From NCBI GenBank assembly GCA_016700055.1, contig CP064997.1, positions 992,001-1,056,000 on the forward strand: DNA of 64,000 bases. The letters run 5' to 3'. The position numbers and the translations under genes were made by a program. Of this stretch, positions 32,814 to 41,587 are shown one piece after another (position 1 is the stretch's first letter; every line of letters begins with the position of its first letter). Under the pieces are notes generated by a model that searched no databases, was not told the origin of the DNA, and saw only the letters and a program-made list of their open reading frames with translations. The DNA is from Actinomycetota bacterium. Lineage in GTDB: Bacteria > Actinomycetota > Acidimicrobiia > Acidimicrobiales > Ilumatobacteraceae.

Positions 32814-33544
32814 CGCCGTGATCCCGCATCGTCGGCGGCCGGTGGATTCGGTGACGGCGGAGGCGGCGGTGGCGGAGGTGCCCTCCATCCGACGACGATC
32901 ACCGTCGCGGCCAGCAGGATCGGCACCCCGATCGGCGTGAACGGAATGGTGGCCAAGCAGACGACCGCCCCGAGAAGGGCGGCCAGACGGGCCAGCGGCT
33001 CGCGCAGCAGCGGCCAGACCATCGCGACGAACGCCGCCGGGAAGGCCGCGTCGAGACCGAACGTGAGCGGGTCGATGGCGTTGCCGGCGAGTGCACCGAC
33101 GAGCGTGCCGAGGTTCCACCAGACGAACACCGACACCCCGGTAACCCAGAACGCCAGCTTCTGCGATCGCCGGTCGGGTTGCGCGGCGGCCATCGCCGTC
33201 GACTCGTCGATCGTGAGCTGCGCGGCGAGAAGCCGGCGCAGGAGCCCACCGTCGATGCGATCGGCCATCGCCAACCCGTAGACCGCGTTGCGGGCGGCGA
33301 GCAGCAGGGCGCCGCCGAGGGCGAGCCCGAGTGACCCGCCCGCGCCGATGACGCTGACTGCGGAGAACTGCGAGGCCCCGGTGAAGACGAGCAGCGACAT
33401 CGCACACGTCTGCCACACCGAGGCCCCGGCGGCGACGGCGCCGACCCCGAACGAGATCGCGAAGACGCCGACCGCCAGACCGAGCGTCATGCTCGCGGTC
33501 ACGACCGAGCGGAGCTCGCCGTGACGCCGTGCGAAGTCGCTCAC
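32810..33544 (-). CDS. azlC: AzlC-type branched-chain amino acid exporter subunit
   Basis: 244-aa large subunit of the AzlCD pair. TLGLAVGVFAISFGVGAVAA, LLVFTGASQFSAVSVIGAGG and LAARNAVYGLAM are family hallmarks. The C-terminus carries an unusual poly-Pro run of eight followed by SPNPPAADDAGSRR, not part of the transporter fold. GTG 33544 lies 28 nt after the glgB stop on the same strand, so read-through from glgB is possible. A later ATG at about 33490 would still leave an intact first helix. Confidence 0.87.
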   Translation of the reverse strand: MSDFARRHGELRSVVTASMTLGLAVGVFAISFGVGAVAAGASVWQTCAMSLLVFTGASQFSAVSVIGAGGSLGLALGGALLLAARNAVYGLAMADRIDGGLLRRLLAAQLTIDESTAMAAAQPDRRSQKLAFWVTGVSVFVWWNLGTLVGALAGNAIDPLTFGLDAAFPAAFVAMVWPLLREPLARLAALLGAVVCLATIPFTPIGVPILLAATVIVVGWRAPPPPPPPPSPNPPAADDAGSRR

Positions 33545-33572
33545 GGCCCGCGCTCGCGGTGTCGTGGCCGGT

Positions 33573-35474
33573 TCAGGGCCGAGAGCCGAGCCAGAGCACG
33601 CCGAGCGGGGGCAGGTCGACGACGGCGGACGCCGGCTGACCCTGCCAGGGCACCTCGGTGGTCGCCTCGACCGTGCCGCCCGCGGCGGCGCGGAAGCCAC
33701 TTCCGCCGAAGCGAGCGTCGTCGCTGTCGACCAGCACCTCCCACGGCCCGGCGTGGGAGAGCCCGACCCGGTAGCCGGGACGGGGAACCGGGGTGAAGTT
33801 GGCGACGCAGGCGACGGCGCCCAGGTCGCGATCGCGGCCGGTGCCCCAGCGCAAGAACCCGTACACGGACTGCGCGGCGTCGTCGGCATCGAGCCAGCGG
33901 AACGACGCCGGGTCGGGGTCGCCCGCCCAGACCGCGGGCCAACCGGCAGCGAGGTGGTTCAACGCCGCGACCAGGTCGCGCACGCCGCGGTGGGGGGCGT
34001 GGTCGAGCAGGTGCCAGGGCAAGCTCTCGGTCTCGTTCCACTCGGTCCACGGCGCGAGCTCTGCTCCCATGAACACGAGCGGCGCGCCCGGCATCGCCCA
34101 CATCCACGTGTAGAGGGCCCGCAGGTTGGCGAACCGCTGCCAGTCGTCCCCTGGCATCTTCGCGAGCAGCGAGCCCTTGCCGTGCACCACCTCGTCGTGG
34201 CTGAGCGGGAGCACGAACCGCTCGCTGAAGGCGTACAACAGACCGAAGGTGAGATCGCGGTGGTGCCACTGGCGGTGCACTGGGTCGTGAGCGAAGTAGC
34301 CGAGCGTGTCGTGCATCCAGCCCATGTTCCACTTGTGGCTGAAGCCCAGGCCGCCGTGGTCGACCTGCCGGGTGACGCTCGGCCAGGCGGTGGACTCCTC
34401 GGCGATCATCATCACCCCCGGCTCCTCGGCGAACACGACCGTGTTGAGCTCTTTCAAGAACTCGATCGCGCCCAAGTTCTCGCGCCCGCCGAACTCGTTC
34501 GGCACCCATTGCCCCGCCGGGCGGCTGTAGTCGAGGTAGAGCATCGAGGCCACCGCGTCGACGCGCAGCCCGTCGACGTGGAACTCGCGCATCCAGTACA
34601 GCGCGTTGGCGACGAGGAAGTTGCGTACTTCGTGGCGGGCGTAGTTGAACACGAGCGTGCCCCAGTCGGGATGCTCGCCGAGGCGTGGGTCGGCGTGCTC
34701 GTACAACGCCGTGCCGTCGAACTTGGCGAGCGCCCACTCGTCACGGGGGAAGTGGGCCGGCACCCAGTCCATGAGCACACCGATCCCCCGCCGGTGCAGC
34801 ACGTCGACGAACGCGCGCAGGTCGTCGGGCTCGCCGTGGCGAGCGGTCGGCGCGTAGTAGCCGGTCACCTGGTAGCCCCACGAGCCGCCGAAGGGATGCT
34901 CGGCGAGCGGTAACAGCTCGACGTGGGTGAAGCCGAGCTCGCTCACGTGCTCGGCGAGCTGCTCGGCCGCGGCGCGGTAGTCGAGCTCGGGCCGCCACGA
35001 GCCGAGGTGCACCTCGTAGATGCGCAGCGGCTGGTCCGGCTGGCCGCCGTGCAGGCGGCGGTGTGCCATCCACTCCTCGTCGCCCCACACGTACTCCTCG
35101 AGCACCGGCACCACGCTCGCGTCGGACGGCGGGCGCTCGCTCTGGCGGGCCACCGGGTCGGCGCGGTACATCACGTGGCCCCACCGGTCTTCGATCGCGT
35201 ACTTGTAGCGCTGACCGGCAGCGGCGATGCCCACGTCGGCCGCCCAGATCCCCGAGGACTCCTGGGGGGCGAGCGGATCGGGGCCGAGCTTCCACTCGTT
35301 CCAGTCGCCCACCACCCACACGGCGCGGGCGTTCGGCGCCCAGACCGCGAAGCGCACGGCCGGCCCGTCGGCCGTATCGACGTGGTTGGCACCGAGCACG
35401 GTCCAAAGCGCGCGATGGGTGCCCTCGTTGAAGAGGAAGAGGTCGATATCGCCGAGCAAGGTGGTCTGTGGCAT
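33573..35474 (-). CDS. glgB: 1,4-alpha-glucan branching enzyme
   Basis: GH13 enzyme making alpha-1,6 branches in glycogen. 633 aa, shorter than E. coli GlgB because only one N-terminal CBM48 (FAVWAPNARAVWVVGDWNEW) is present. Barrel motifs: DWVPAHF, GLRVDAVASMLYLDY (nucleophile Asp), IAEEST (acid Glu), LPLSHDEVVHGK. The ATG at 35474 has TACCCT eight bases upstream (35488-35483) and no Shine-Dalgarno. Divergent from glgA with 37 nt between start codons; the two promoters must overlap. Confidence 0.95.
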   Translation of the reverse strand: MPQTTLLGDIDLFLFNEGTHRALWTVLGANHVDTADGPAVRFAVWAPNARAVWVVGDWNEWKLGPDPLAPQESSGIWAADVGIAAAGQRYKYAIEDRWGHVMYRADPVARQSERPPSDASVVPVLEEYVWGDEEWMAHRRLHGGQPDQPLRIYEVHLGSWRPELDYRAAAEQLAEHVSELGFTHVELLPLAEHPFGGSWGYQVTGYYAPTARHGEPDDLRAFVDVLHRRGIGVLMDWVPAHFPRDEWALAKFDGTALYEHADPRLGEHPDWGTLVFNYARHEVRNFLVANALYWMREFHVDGLRVDAVASMLYLDYSRPAGQWVPNEFGGRENLGAIEFLKELNTVVFAEEPGVMMIAEESTAWPSVTRQVDHGGLGFSHKWNMGWMHDTLGYFAHDPVHRQWHHRDLTFGLLYAFSERFVLPLSHDEVVHGKGSLLAKMPGDDWQRFANLRALYTWMWAMPGAPLVFMGAELAPWTEWNETESLPWHLLDHAPHRGVRDLVAALNHLAAGWPAVWAGDPDPASFRWLDADDAAQSVYGFLRWGTGRDRDLGAVACVANFTPVPRPGYRVGLSHAGPWEVLVDSDDARFGGSGFRAAAGGTVEATTEVPWQGQPASAVVDLPPLGVLWLGSRP

Positions 35475-35511
35475 CGCGTCTGAGGGTACTGGCCCGGCTA
35501 CGTTCGAGCCG
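35475..35511. promoter_or_regulatory. Divergent glgB-glgA promoter region
   Basis: 37 bp separate the start codons. The -10-like TACCCT for glgB is at 35488-35483 (minus) and TACGTT for glgA at 35499-35504 (plus), ten bases apart. The -35 region of each would lie on or past the other's -10, so both promoters probably cannot be occupied at once. No operator palindrome was seen. Confidence 0.6.
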
Positions 35512-36660
35512 GTGCGAGTGCTGATGGTGTCCTGGGAATACCCGCCGCGGATCATCGGCGGCATCGCCGCTCACGTCGACGGTCTGTCGAGGGCGATGTC
35601 CGCCGCCGGCCACGAGGTGGTCGTGCTCAGCCTGCACCACCCGGGCGCCCCCGAGGACCAGCTCATCGACGGTGTGAGGGTGCTGCGGGCCCGGGCCGAC
35701 CTGCCGTGGATCCCCGACCGCGACTTCGTCACCCAGATGGCATCGGCGAACCACCATCTGGTGCAACTCGCCGCCCAGCTGGGCCCGTGGCGCCCAGACG
35801 TCGTCCACGCGCACGACTGGCTGGTGGCGTGGGCCGCCGACACGCTGAAGGTACTGTTCGACGTCCCCCTCGTCGCCACCATCCACGCCACCGAGCGCGG
35901 CCGCCACGGCGGCCACGTGCCCGACGGTCAGCCGGCGGTGGTCAACTCCGTCGAGTGGTGGCTGACGTACCAGGCACGTGAGGTGATCTGCTGCTCGAAG
36001 TTCATGACCCGTGAGGTCGTCGACGGCTTCGAGCTGCCGCACGAGAAGCTGCATCTGGTGCCGAACGGGGTCGACCCGGCTCTCTGGGCGCCGAGCGAGA
36101 AGCCGCCGCCGGAACGCTCGGCACTTGTGCTCGCGTGGGGGCGGGTGCAGTACGAGAAGGGCTTCCAGGTGCTCGCCGAAGCCGTCGCCCGGCTGCGCGA
36201 CAAGGTGCCCGACCTGCACTGCACCATCGCCGGGCGAGGTTCGTACCTGGCCGAGCTGCAGAGCCAGATCGACCTGGAGAGCGCCGGCGACCTCGTACAC
36301 CTGGCCGGATTCGTCCCCGACGACGAGCTGCGCGCCCAGCTCCACCGGGCCGGTTGCGTCGTCATCCCCTCGTTGTACGAGCCGTTCGGCATCGTCGCGC
36401 TCGAGGCGATGGCCGCCGGCGCACCGACGATCGTCGCGCGAACCGGCGGACTCGCCGAGATCGTCGAGGGCACCGGCGCCGGGTTGCTGTTCGAGCCGGG
36501 CAACTCGAGCGACCTCGCCACCCAGATCGAGCGAGTGCTCACCGACCCTGCGCTCGCGGCCGAGATGCAGTCCAAGGCCGCCGCGCTCGTCGCCGACCGG
36601 TACAGCTGGGCGGCGGTCGCGGCGTCGACGATCGAGGTCTACGAGCAGGCCACGGCCTGA
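35512..36660 (+). CDS. glgA: Glycogen synthase-like GT4 glycosyltransferase
   Basis: 382-aa GT-B glycosyltransferase, GT4 type as used in Actinobacteria for alpha-glucan. MVSWEYPPRIIGGIAAHVDGL at the N-terminus, HAHDWL, WGRVQYEKGFQVLAEAVARL, and the donor-site EPFGIVALEAMAAGAP. It may use ADP- or GDP/UDP-glucose, and in mycobacteria a homologue (GlgM) makes maltose-1-phosphate, which is an alternative. GTG 35512 has TACGTT seven bases upstream; GTG 35518 and ATG 35524 are in-frame alternatives. glgP follows. Confidence 0.85.
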   Translation: MRVLMVSWEYPPRIIGGIAAHVDGLSRAMSAAGHEVVVLSLHHPGAPEDQLIDGVRVLRARADLPWIPDRDFVTQMASANHHLVQLAAQLGPWRPDVVHAHDWLVAWAADTLKVLFDVPLVATIHATERGRHGGHVPDGQPAVVNSVEWWLTYQAREVICCSKFMTREVVDGFELPHEKLHLVPNGVDPALWAPSEKPPPERSALVLAWGRVQYEKGFQVLAEAVARLRDKVPDLHCTIAGRGSYLAELQSQIDLESAGDLVHLAGFVPDDELRAQLHRAGCVVIPSLYEPFGIVALEAMAAGAPTIVARTGGLAEIVEGTGAGLLFEPGNSSDLATQIERVLTDPALAAEMQSKAAALVADRYSWAAVAASTIEVYEQATA

Positions 36661-36712
36661 GCCCTCCGGGCGGTCGGGTCGGGGCCGCCCCTCGGTTACC
36701 CTCGGTCCCCGC

Positions 36713-39235
36713 ATGCGCACGATCCGACGCTTCCGTGTGGAGCCCAGCATCCCCCCGCCTCTCGCCGCTCTGCGCCGACTGGCCACGAACCTGCACTGGA
36801 CGTGGGACCGCGAGCTGAAGGCGCTGTTCTCCCGCCTCGCTCCCGACGCCTGGGCGCGCTCGGGCCACGACCCGGTACGCGTCCTCGAAGCGATCACGGT
36901 CGAGGGCTGGGCGGGCCTCGCCGCCGACCCCGACGTGGTCGCCGACGTCGAGGCCGCCGCGCACCGCCTCGACACCGCCCTCCAGTCGCCGCGGTGGTTC
37001 CAGACCCACGTCTCGCCGGCGAACGAAGGTGGCGGGGAGTCGTCGAGCCCGCTGCACCTCGTCGCCTACTTCTCGCCGGAGTTCGGCATCTCCGAGACCC
37101 TGCCGCAGTACTCGGGCGGGCTCGGCGTTCTGGCCGGCGACCACCTGAAGGCGGCCTCCGACCTCGGGGTACCCCTCGTCGGTGTCGGCTTGCTCTACGC
37201 GGAGGGGTACTTCCGCCAGCGCCTCAACGCGGACGGATGGCAGACCGAACGCTTCCCGCACCTCGACCCCGCCGGCCTCGCGATCACCCCGACGGGGGTC
37301 CAGGTCACCGTGGAGCTCGCCGGCGAGCCGGTGGGGGTGAAGATCTGGCAGGTGGACGTCGGGCGGGTGAAGCTCTACCTGCTCGACACGAACGTCGCCG
37401 GTAACAGCGCCGAGGGCCGCGCCGTGACCGACCGCCTTTACGGGGGTGATGTCGAGCACCGTCTGCGCCAGGAGATCGTGCTCGGCGTCGGGGGCGTGCG
37501 CGCCTTGCGCAAGCTCGGCCTGGAGCCCGACGTGTTCCACAGCAACGAGGGCCACGCCGGGTTCAACTCGCTCGAACGCATCCGCGAGCTGATCGCGGAG
37601 GGGTTGACGTTCCCCCAGGCCGTCGAGCAGGTGCGCGCATCGGGGGTGTTCACCACCCACACACCGGTGCCCGCTGGCATCGACCGCTTCCCCCCGGAGC
37701 TGATGTACAAGTACTTCGGCGGGTGGGCGCAGGCGTGCGGGATGTCGATCGACGACCTGATGCGCCTCGGGCGCCGAGCCGACGAGCCCGACGAGGTTCG
37801 CTTCAACATGGCGGTGATGGGCTTGCGCCTGGCGGCGCGCGCCAACGGCGTGGCCCGCCTGCACGGAGCCGTCAGCCGCCAGATGTTCCAGGGTGTGTGG
37901 CCCGACGTGCCCGTCGACGAGGTGCCGATCGGTTCGATCACCAACGGCATCCACGCCCGCACCTGGGTCTCCGCCGAGGTCGACCGGGTGTTCGACGAGC
38001 ACGTGCACGGGGTGTGGGACGGCGCCGACGCCGAGTCCTGGGAGCGCGCCGGCGGCATCGACGACCTGCGCGTATGGCAGGTGCGCTCCGTGGGGCGCTC
38101 CGAGCTTGTCAGCTTCGTGCGCTCACGCATGGGCGACGACGTGCTCGACCCCGAGGCGCTCACCATCGGCTTCGCCCGCCGCTTCGCCACGTACAAGCGG
38201 GCGACGCTGCTGCTCAGCCAACCAGACCGGCTCCGCCGGCTGCTGCTCGACCCCGATCGCCCGGTGCAGTTCGTCTTCGCCGGCAAGGCTCATCCCGCCG
38301 ACGAGCCCGGCAAGGCGATGATCCAGGAGATCGAGCAGTTCGCCCGCCACCTCGACGTCCGCCATCGCTTCGTGTTCCTGCCGGACTACGACATGGAGGT
38401 CGCGCGGCACATGTACCACGGGTGCGACGTGTGGTTGAACAACCCGCGCCGCCCCCAGGAGGCCTGCGGCACGAGCGGGATGAAGGCCGCGCTGAACGGC
38501 GCGCTCAACTGCTCCATCCGCGACGGGTGGTGGGACGAGTGGAGCGACGGCGAGAACGGGTGGGACATCCCCTCCGCCGACGACGATCCCGACGTCGGCC
38601 GGCGCGACACCCGCGAGGCCCACGCGCTGTTCGCGTTGCTGGAGCGCGAGGTGATGCCGCTGTTCTACGACCGCGACGACGACGGCGTCCCGCTCGGGTG
38701 GATCGCGAAGATCAAGCACAACTGGGTCACGCTCGGGCCGCTGGTGACCGCCTCCCGCATGATGCGCGACTACGTCACCGAGCTCTATCTCCCCGCCGCC
38801 GAGTCCTCGCGCTCGCTCGCGAAGGACGGGTTCGCCAGAGCCAAGGCGCTCGCCGCGTGGAAGACGAAGGTGAACAGCCTGTGGCAGAACCTGAGCGTGT
38901 TGTCGCTCGACGTGCCCGGCGACGACCCGGACTCGATCGCCGTCGTCACCGCGGGCGTCGAGCGACCGCTGCGCGCCGTGGTGATGCTCGACGGCCTCAC
39001 GCCCGACGACGTCTCGGTAGAGCTCACCCACGGGCAGGTCAACATCGAGGGCGAGATCGTCGGCACGCCAGAGGTGCTCCCCCTCAGCCACACCGGCTGG
39101 CAGGACGGAGCCGCCATCTACGAGGGCACGTACGAGGTCGACGTCGCCGGCCCGCACGGCGCCGCAGTGCGCGTGCTGCCCTTCCATCCAGACCTCGTCA
39201 ACCGCTTCGAGCTCGGCCGGGTCACCTGGGCCTGA
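36713..39235 (+). CDS. glgP: Alpha-glucan phosphorylase
   Basis: GT35 phosphorylase releasing glucose-1-phosphate, 840 aa, the form with an N-terminal DUF3417 (PSIPPPLAALRRLATNLHWTW). PLP-binding Lys in CGTSGMKAALNGALN; glucan-site stretches HSNEGHAGFNSLERIREL and FTTHTPVPAGIDRF. ATG 36713 has TACCCT (36697-36702) ten bases upstream. Together with glgA and glgB it gives synthesis, branching and breakdown of glycogen in one locus; glgC and glgX are not in the window. Confidence 0.93.
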   Translation: MRTIRRFRVEPSIPPPLAALRRLATNLHWTWDRELKALFSRLAPDAWARSGHDPVRVLEAITVEGWAGLAADPDVVADVEAAAHRLDTALQSPRWFQTHVSPANEGGGESSSPLHLVAYFSPEFGISETLPQYSGGLGVLAGDHLKAASDLGVPLVGVGLLYAEGYFRQRLNADGWQTERFPHLDPAGLAITPTGVQVTVELAGEPVGVKIWQVDVGRVKLYLLDTNVAGNSAEGRAVTDRLYGGDVEHRLRQEIVLGVGGVRALRKLGLEPDVFHSNEGHAGFNSLERIRELIAEGLTFPQAVEQVRASGVFTTHTPVPAGIDRFPPELMYKYFGGWAQACGMSIDDLMRLGRRADEPDEVRFNMAVMGLRLAARANGVARLHGAVSRQMFQGVWPDVPVDEVPIGSITNGIHARTWVSAEVDRVFDEHVHGVWDGADAESWERAGGIDDLRVWQVRSVGRSELVSFVRSRMGDDVLDPEALTIGFARRFATYKRATLLLSQPDRLRRLLLDPDRPVQFVFAGKAHPADEPGKAMIQEIEQFARHLDVRHRFVFLPDYDMEVARHMYHGCDVWLNNPRRPQEACGTSGMKAALNGALNCSIRDGWWDEWSDGENGWDIPSADDDPDVGRRDTREAHALFALLEREVMPLFYDRDDDGVPLGWIAKIKHNWVTLGPLVTASRMMRDYVTELYLPAAESSRSLAKDGFARAKALAAWKTKVNSLWQNLSVLSLDVPGDDPDSIAVVTAGVERPLRAVVMLDGLTPDDVSVELTHGQVNIEGEIVGTPEVLPLSHTGWQDGAAIYEGTYEVDVAGPHGAAVRVLPFHPDLVNRFELGRVTWA

Positions 39236-39253
39236 CCCGGCGCGCGGGCGCGG

Positions 39254-40051
39254 CTACCGGCCCGTGAACCGGGCCTGCCCCGGGCCGTGCTCCAGGAAGC
39301 TCTGCACGCCGACGCGGCTGTCGTCGGTGGTGAACACGTCTTCGAACAGCGCTTGCTCCAGGGCGAGCCCGTCGGCGAGCGCCACCGACGAGCCCTCGTC
39401 GACGGCGCGCTTGACCAGCGCCTGGGCGACGACCGCTCCGGCGGCGAGCTCGGCGGCCAGGCCGAGCGCGCGCCCGGACAGCTCGTCGTTCGGCACCACC
39501 TCGTCGACCAGCCCGATGCGCAGCGCCTCGTCGGAGCGCACCTGGCGGCCGGTGAGCATCAGCTCCTTCGCCCGGCTCGGACCGACCGCACGGCTGAGGC
39601 GCTGTGTGCCTCCGCCGCCGGGGATGATCCCGAGCAGGATCTCGGGCTGGCCGAAGACGGCCCGCTCGCCGGCGATGCGGTAGTCACACGCGAGGGCCAG
39701 CTCGCAGCCGCCGCCGAGGGCGTAGCCGCTGACGGCGGCGATGACGAGCCGCGGGATCGCGGCGACGGCGTCGAGGGCGCGGTGGAAGCCGGCGGTGATC
39801 GCCCTCGCCTCGTCGGGGCCACCGAACTCGGCGATGTCCGCACCAGCGGCGAACAGCCGGTCTCCTCCGGTGACGACGACCGCGCCCGGTGGGTCGACCG
39901 ACAGCGATTCGGCGATGTCGGCCAAGCGGGCGAGAAGGGCGCGGCTGAGGGCGTTGACCTTCGGGTTGTCCAACGTGATCACGGCCACACCGTCGGCGCG
40001 CCGCTCGAGGTGCACCAGCGCGTCGGTCGCAGGTTTGTCCGAGCTGCTCAT
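39254..40051 (-). CDS. Enoyl-CoA hydratase/isomerase family protein
   Basis: 265-aa crotonase. AVSGYALGGGCELALACDYR forms the oxyanion hole region, and both acidic residues are in place: Glu in GGGCELAL and Glu in FGQPEILLGIIPGGGGTQRL. These support hydratase activity on short or medium acyl-CoA. The ATG at 40051 has TACGGT seven bases upstream. meaB lies 34 nt upstream on the same strand but this gene has its own promoter signal. Convergent with glgP. Confidence 0.88.
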   Translation of the reverse strand: MSSSDKPATDALVHLERRADGVAVITLDNPKVNALSRALLARLADIAESLSVDPPGAVVVTGGDRLFAAGADIAEFGGPDEARAITAGFHRALDAVAAIPRLVIAAVSGYALGGGCELALACDYRIAGERAVFGQPEILLGIIPGGGGTQRLSRAVGPSRAKELMLTGRQVRSDEALRIGLVDEVVPNDELSGRALGLAAELAAGAVVAQALVKRAVDEGSSVALADGLALEQALFEDVFTTDDSRVGVQSFLEHGPGQARFTGR

Positions 40052-40085
40052 GGACCGGACCGTACAGCGCCCGACGTGGCCGGGT

Positions 40086-41072
40086 TCAGGCGTCGACGGC
40101 GGAGAGCATCTCGTCGGCGGCCGTCCAGGGATCGGTGGCGCGCTCGACGACCCCTGCCTGCAAGGCCTCCCACCGCTCGCCGGTGCAGATCTCGCGCGCC
40201 CGCTGTTCCAGCCGCCGAGCGACGATCTCACGCAGCTCCTCGCGCACCCTGAACGCCCGGCGCCGGGTGAGCTCGCCGGAGGCAGTGATGTGGTCACGGT
40301 GCTCCTGCACCGCCGCCCACAGCTCGGGCACGCCTTGGCCGGTCGACCCGACTGTGGCGAGGATCGGGGGGCGCCACGACGCGGTGTCCAGCTCGGACAG
40401 GTCGAGCATCTGCTCGAGGTCGCGCCGTGTCTCCTCGACACCGGCGCGGTCGGCCTTGTTGATCACGAACACGTCGGCGATCTCCATCAGGCCCGCCTTG
40501 TTGGCCTGCACCGAGTCGCCCCAGCCGGGGTTGACGACGACGACCGTGGTGTCGGCCTTACCCGCGATCTCCACCTCGACCTGACCGACGCCGACGGTCT
40601 CGACCAGGATCCACGTCCTCCCGGTGGCGTCGAGCAGGCGCACGGCCTCCGGGGTGGCGAGCGCCAGCCCGCCGAGGTGCCCCCGCGTGGCCATCGACCG
40701 GATGAACACTCCAGGATCGGTGGCGTGGTCCTGCATCCGCACCCGGTCGCCAAGGATCGCCCCGCCGGTGAACGGCGAAGAGGGGTCGATCGCGAGCACG
40801 GCGACTTCGATCTGCTGGGTGCGCAAGTGGGCGATGGTCGACGACGTGAGCGTGCTCTTGCCGGCGCCCGGGGCGCCGGTGAGCCCCACCGTGTACGCCT
40901 GGCCCCCGTGGGCGTACGCCAGCCGGGAGATCGTTCGGGCCTCGTCGCCGCCGCGCTCGATCAGCGAGAGCAGCCGGGCCAGCGCGGCCCGGTCGCCGGC
41001 TTGCGCGGCCGAGAACAGCTCGCCCGGGTCACGACTCCGCCGCCGAGGGGTGGCGGGCGAAGGTTCAGACAT
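40086..41072 (-). CDS. meaB: MeaB-type G-protein chaperone of methylmalonyl-CoA mutase
   Basis: 328-aa SIMIBI GTPase (ArgK/MeaB). P-loop GLTGAPGAGKSTL, AIDPSSPFTGGAILGDRVRM, switch ETVGVGQVEVEIA and NKAD specificity motif. It protects and reloads adenosylcobalamin-dependent methylmalonyl-CoA mutase, which is not encoded in the window. It overlaps the end of the nfu gene by eight bases (ATGTCTGA), so expression is coupled. Confidence 0.92.
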   Translation of the reverse strand: MSEPSPATPRRRSRDPGELFSAAQAGDRAALARLLSLIERGGDEARTISRLAYAHGGQAYTVGLTGAPGAGKSTLTSSTIAHLRTQQIEVAVLAIDPSSPFTGGAILGDRVRMQDHATDPGVFIRSMATRGHLGGLALATPEAVRLLDATGRTWILVETVGVGQVEVEIAGKADTTVVVVNPGWGDSVQANKAGLMEIADVFVINKADRAGVEETRRDLEQMLDLSELDTASWRPPILATVGSTGQGVPELWAAVQEHRDHITASGELTRRRAFRVREELREIVARRLEQRAREICTGERWEALQAGVVERATDPWTAADEMLSAVDA

Positions 41073-41298
41073 TCACGACCTCGGTCACCCCGTCGACCCG
41101 ATCGCGCATGATGCGTTCGATGCCCGCCTTCAGCGTCTGCGTAGAGGCGGGACAGGTTCCGCAGGCACCGACGAGCGTCACCGACACGATCCCGGTGTCG
41201 GCGTCGACGTCACGCAACACGATGTCGCCGCCGTCGGCCTGCAGAGCCGGGCGGATCGCCTCGATTGTCTCTTCTACCTGGGTGCGCATGTCGGGCAC
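41065..41298 (-). CDS. NifU C-terminal domain protein (Fe-S carrier)
   Basis: Small NifU-like protein of 77 aa (74 if ATG 41289 is used). IRPALQADGGDIVLRDVD and the cluster-binding CxxC in VGACGTCPASTQTLKAGIE identify it as an Nfu-type [4Fe-4S] carrier. It starts an operon with meaB. The start codon is not decided by a ribosome site: GTG 41298 and ATG 41289 are both possible. Divergent from the small membrane protein. Confidence 0.85.
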   Translation of the reverse strand: MPDMRTQVEETIEAIRPALQADGGDIVLRDVDADTGIVSVTLVGACGTCPASTQTLKAGIERIMRDRVDGVTEVVNV

Positions 41299-41390
41299 GA
41301 TGGGATCACTCTCGATCGACTCGCGAATTCGGTGGTGACGGCACGAAGACGGCTGCCATTGAACCAGCCGCGACCGTAGATTGTGCGCCA

Positions 41391-41426
41391 ATGGCGCCTT
41401 CGGTGACGGGTCCTCGCGCGTGGTAG
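41391..41426 (+). CDS. Possible leaderless 11-codon upstream ORF
   Basis: ATG 41391 begins eight bases after TAGATT (41377-41382) and encodes MAPSVTGPRAW with TAG at 41424-41426. It overlaps the GTG start of the following membrane protein in another frame. It may be translated from a leaderless mRNA and couple to the next gene. No homologue is recognised. Confidence 0.35.
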   Translation: MAPSVTGPRAW

Positions 41427-41587
41427 CCACGCTGCTCGCGCACCAGGGCGGGTGGGACGAGATCCTGCTCGTGGCCGTGCCGATCGCGATCATCCTCGGG
41501 CTGCTCGTCGTCGCCCGTCGCCGGATCGAGCAGATGCACCGCGAGCCGCCCGACGACGAGGTGCCGTCCGACCAGCTCAGCCGCTGA
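41420..41587 (+). CDS. Small single-helix membrane protein
   Basis: 55-aa protein: short N-terminus, one membrane helix (EILLVAVPIAIILGLLVVA), then a basic-acidic tail (RRRIEQMHREPPDDEVPSD). GTG 41420 is chosen; the TTG at 41381 overlaps the predicted -10 and would lie before the transcription start. Function unknown. It overlaps the murA 3' end by 11 nt. Confidence 0.6.
   Translation: MVATLLAHQGGWDEILLVAVPIAIILGLLVVARRRIEQMHREPPDDEVPSDQLSR

Noticed and set aside
41381..41383. TTG start for the small membrane protein
   Set aside because: It overlaps the predicted -10 hexamer and would lie upstream of the transcription start.
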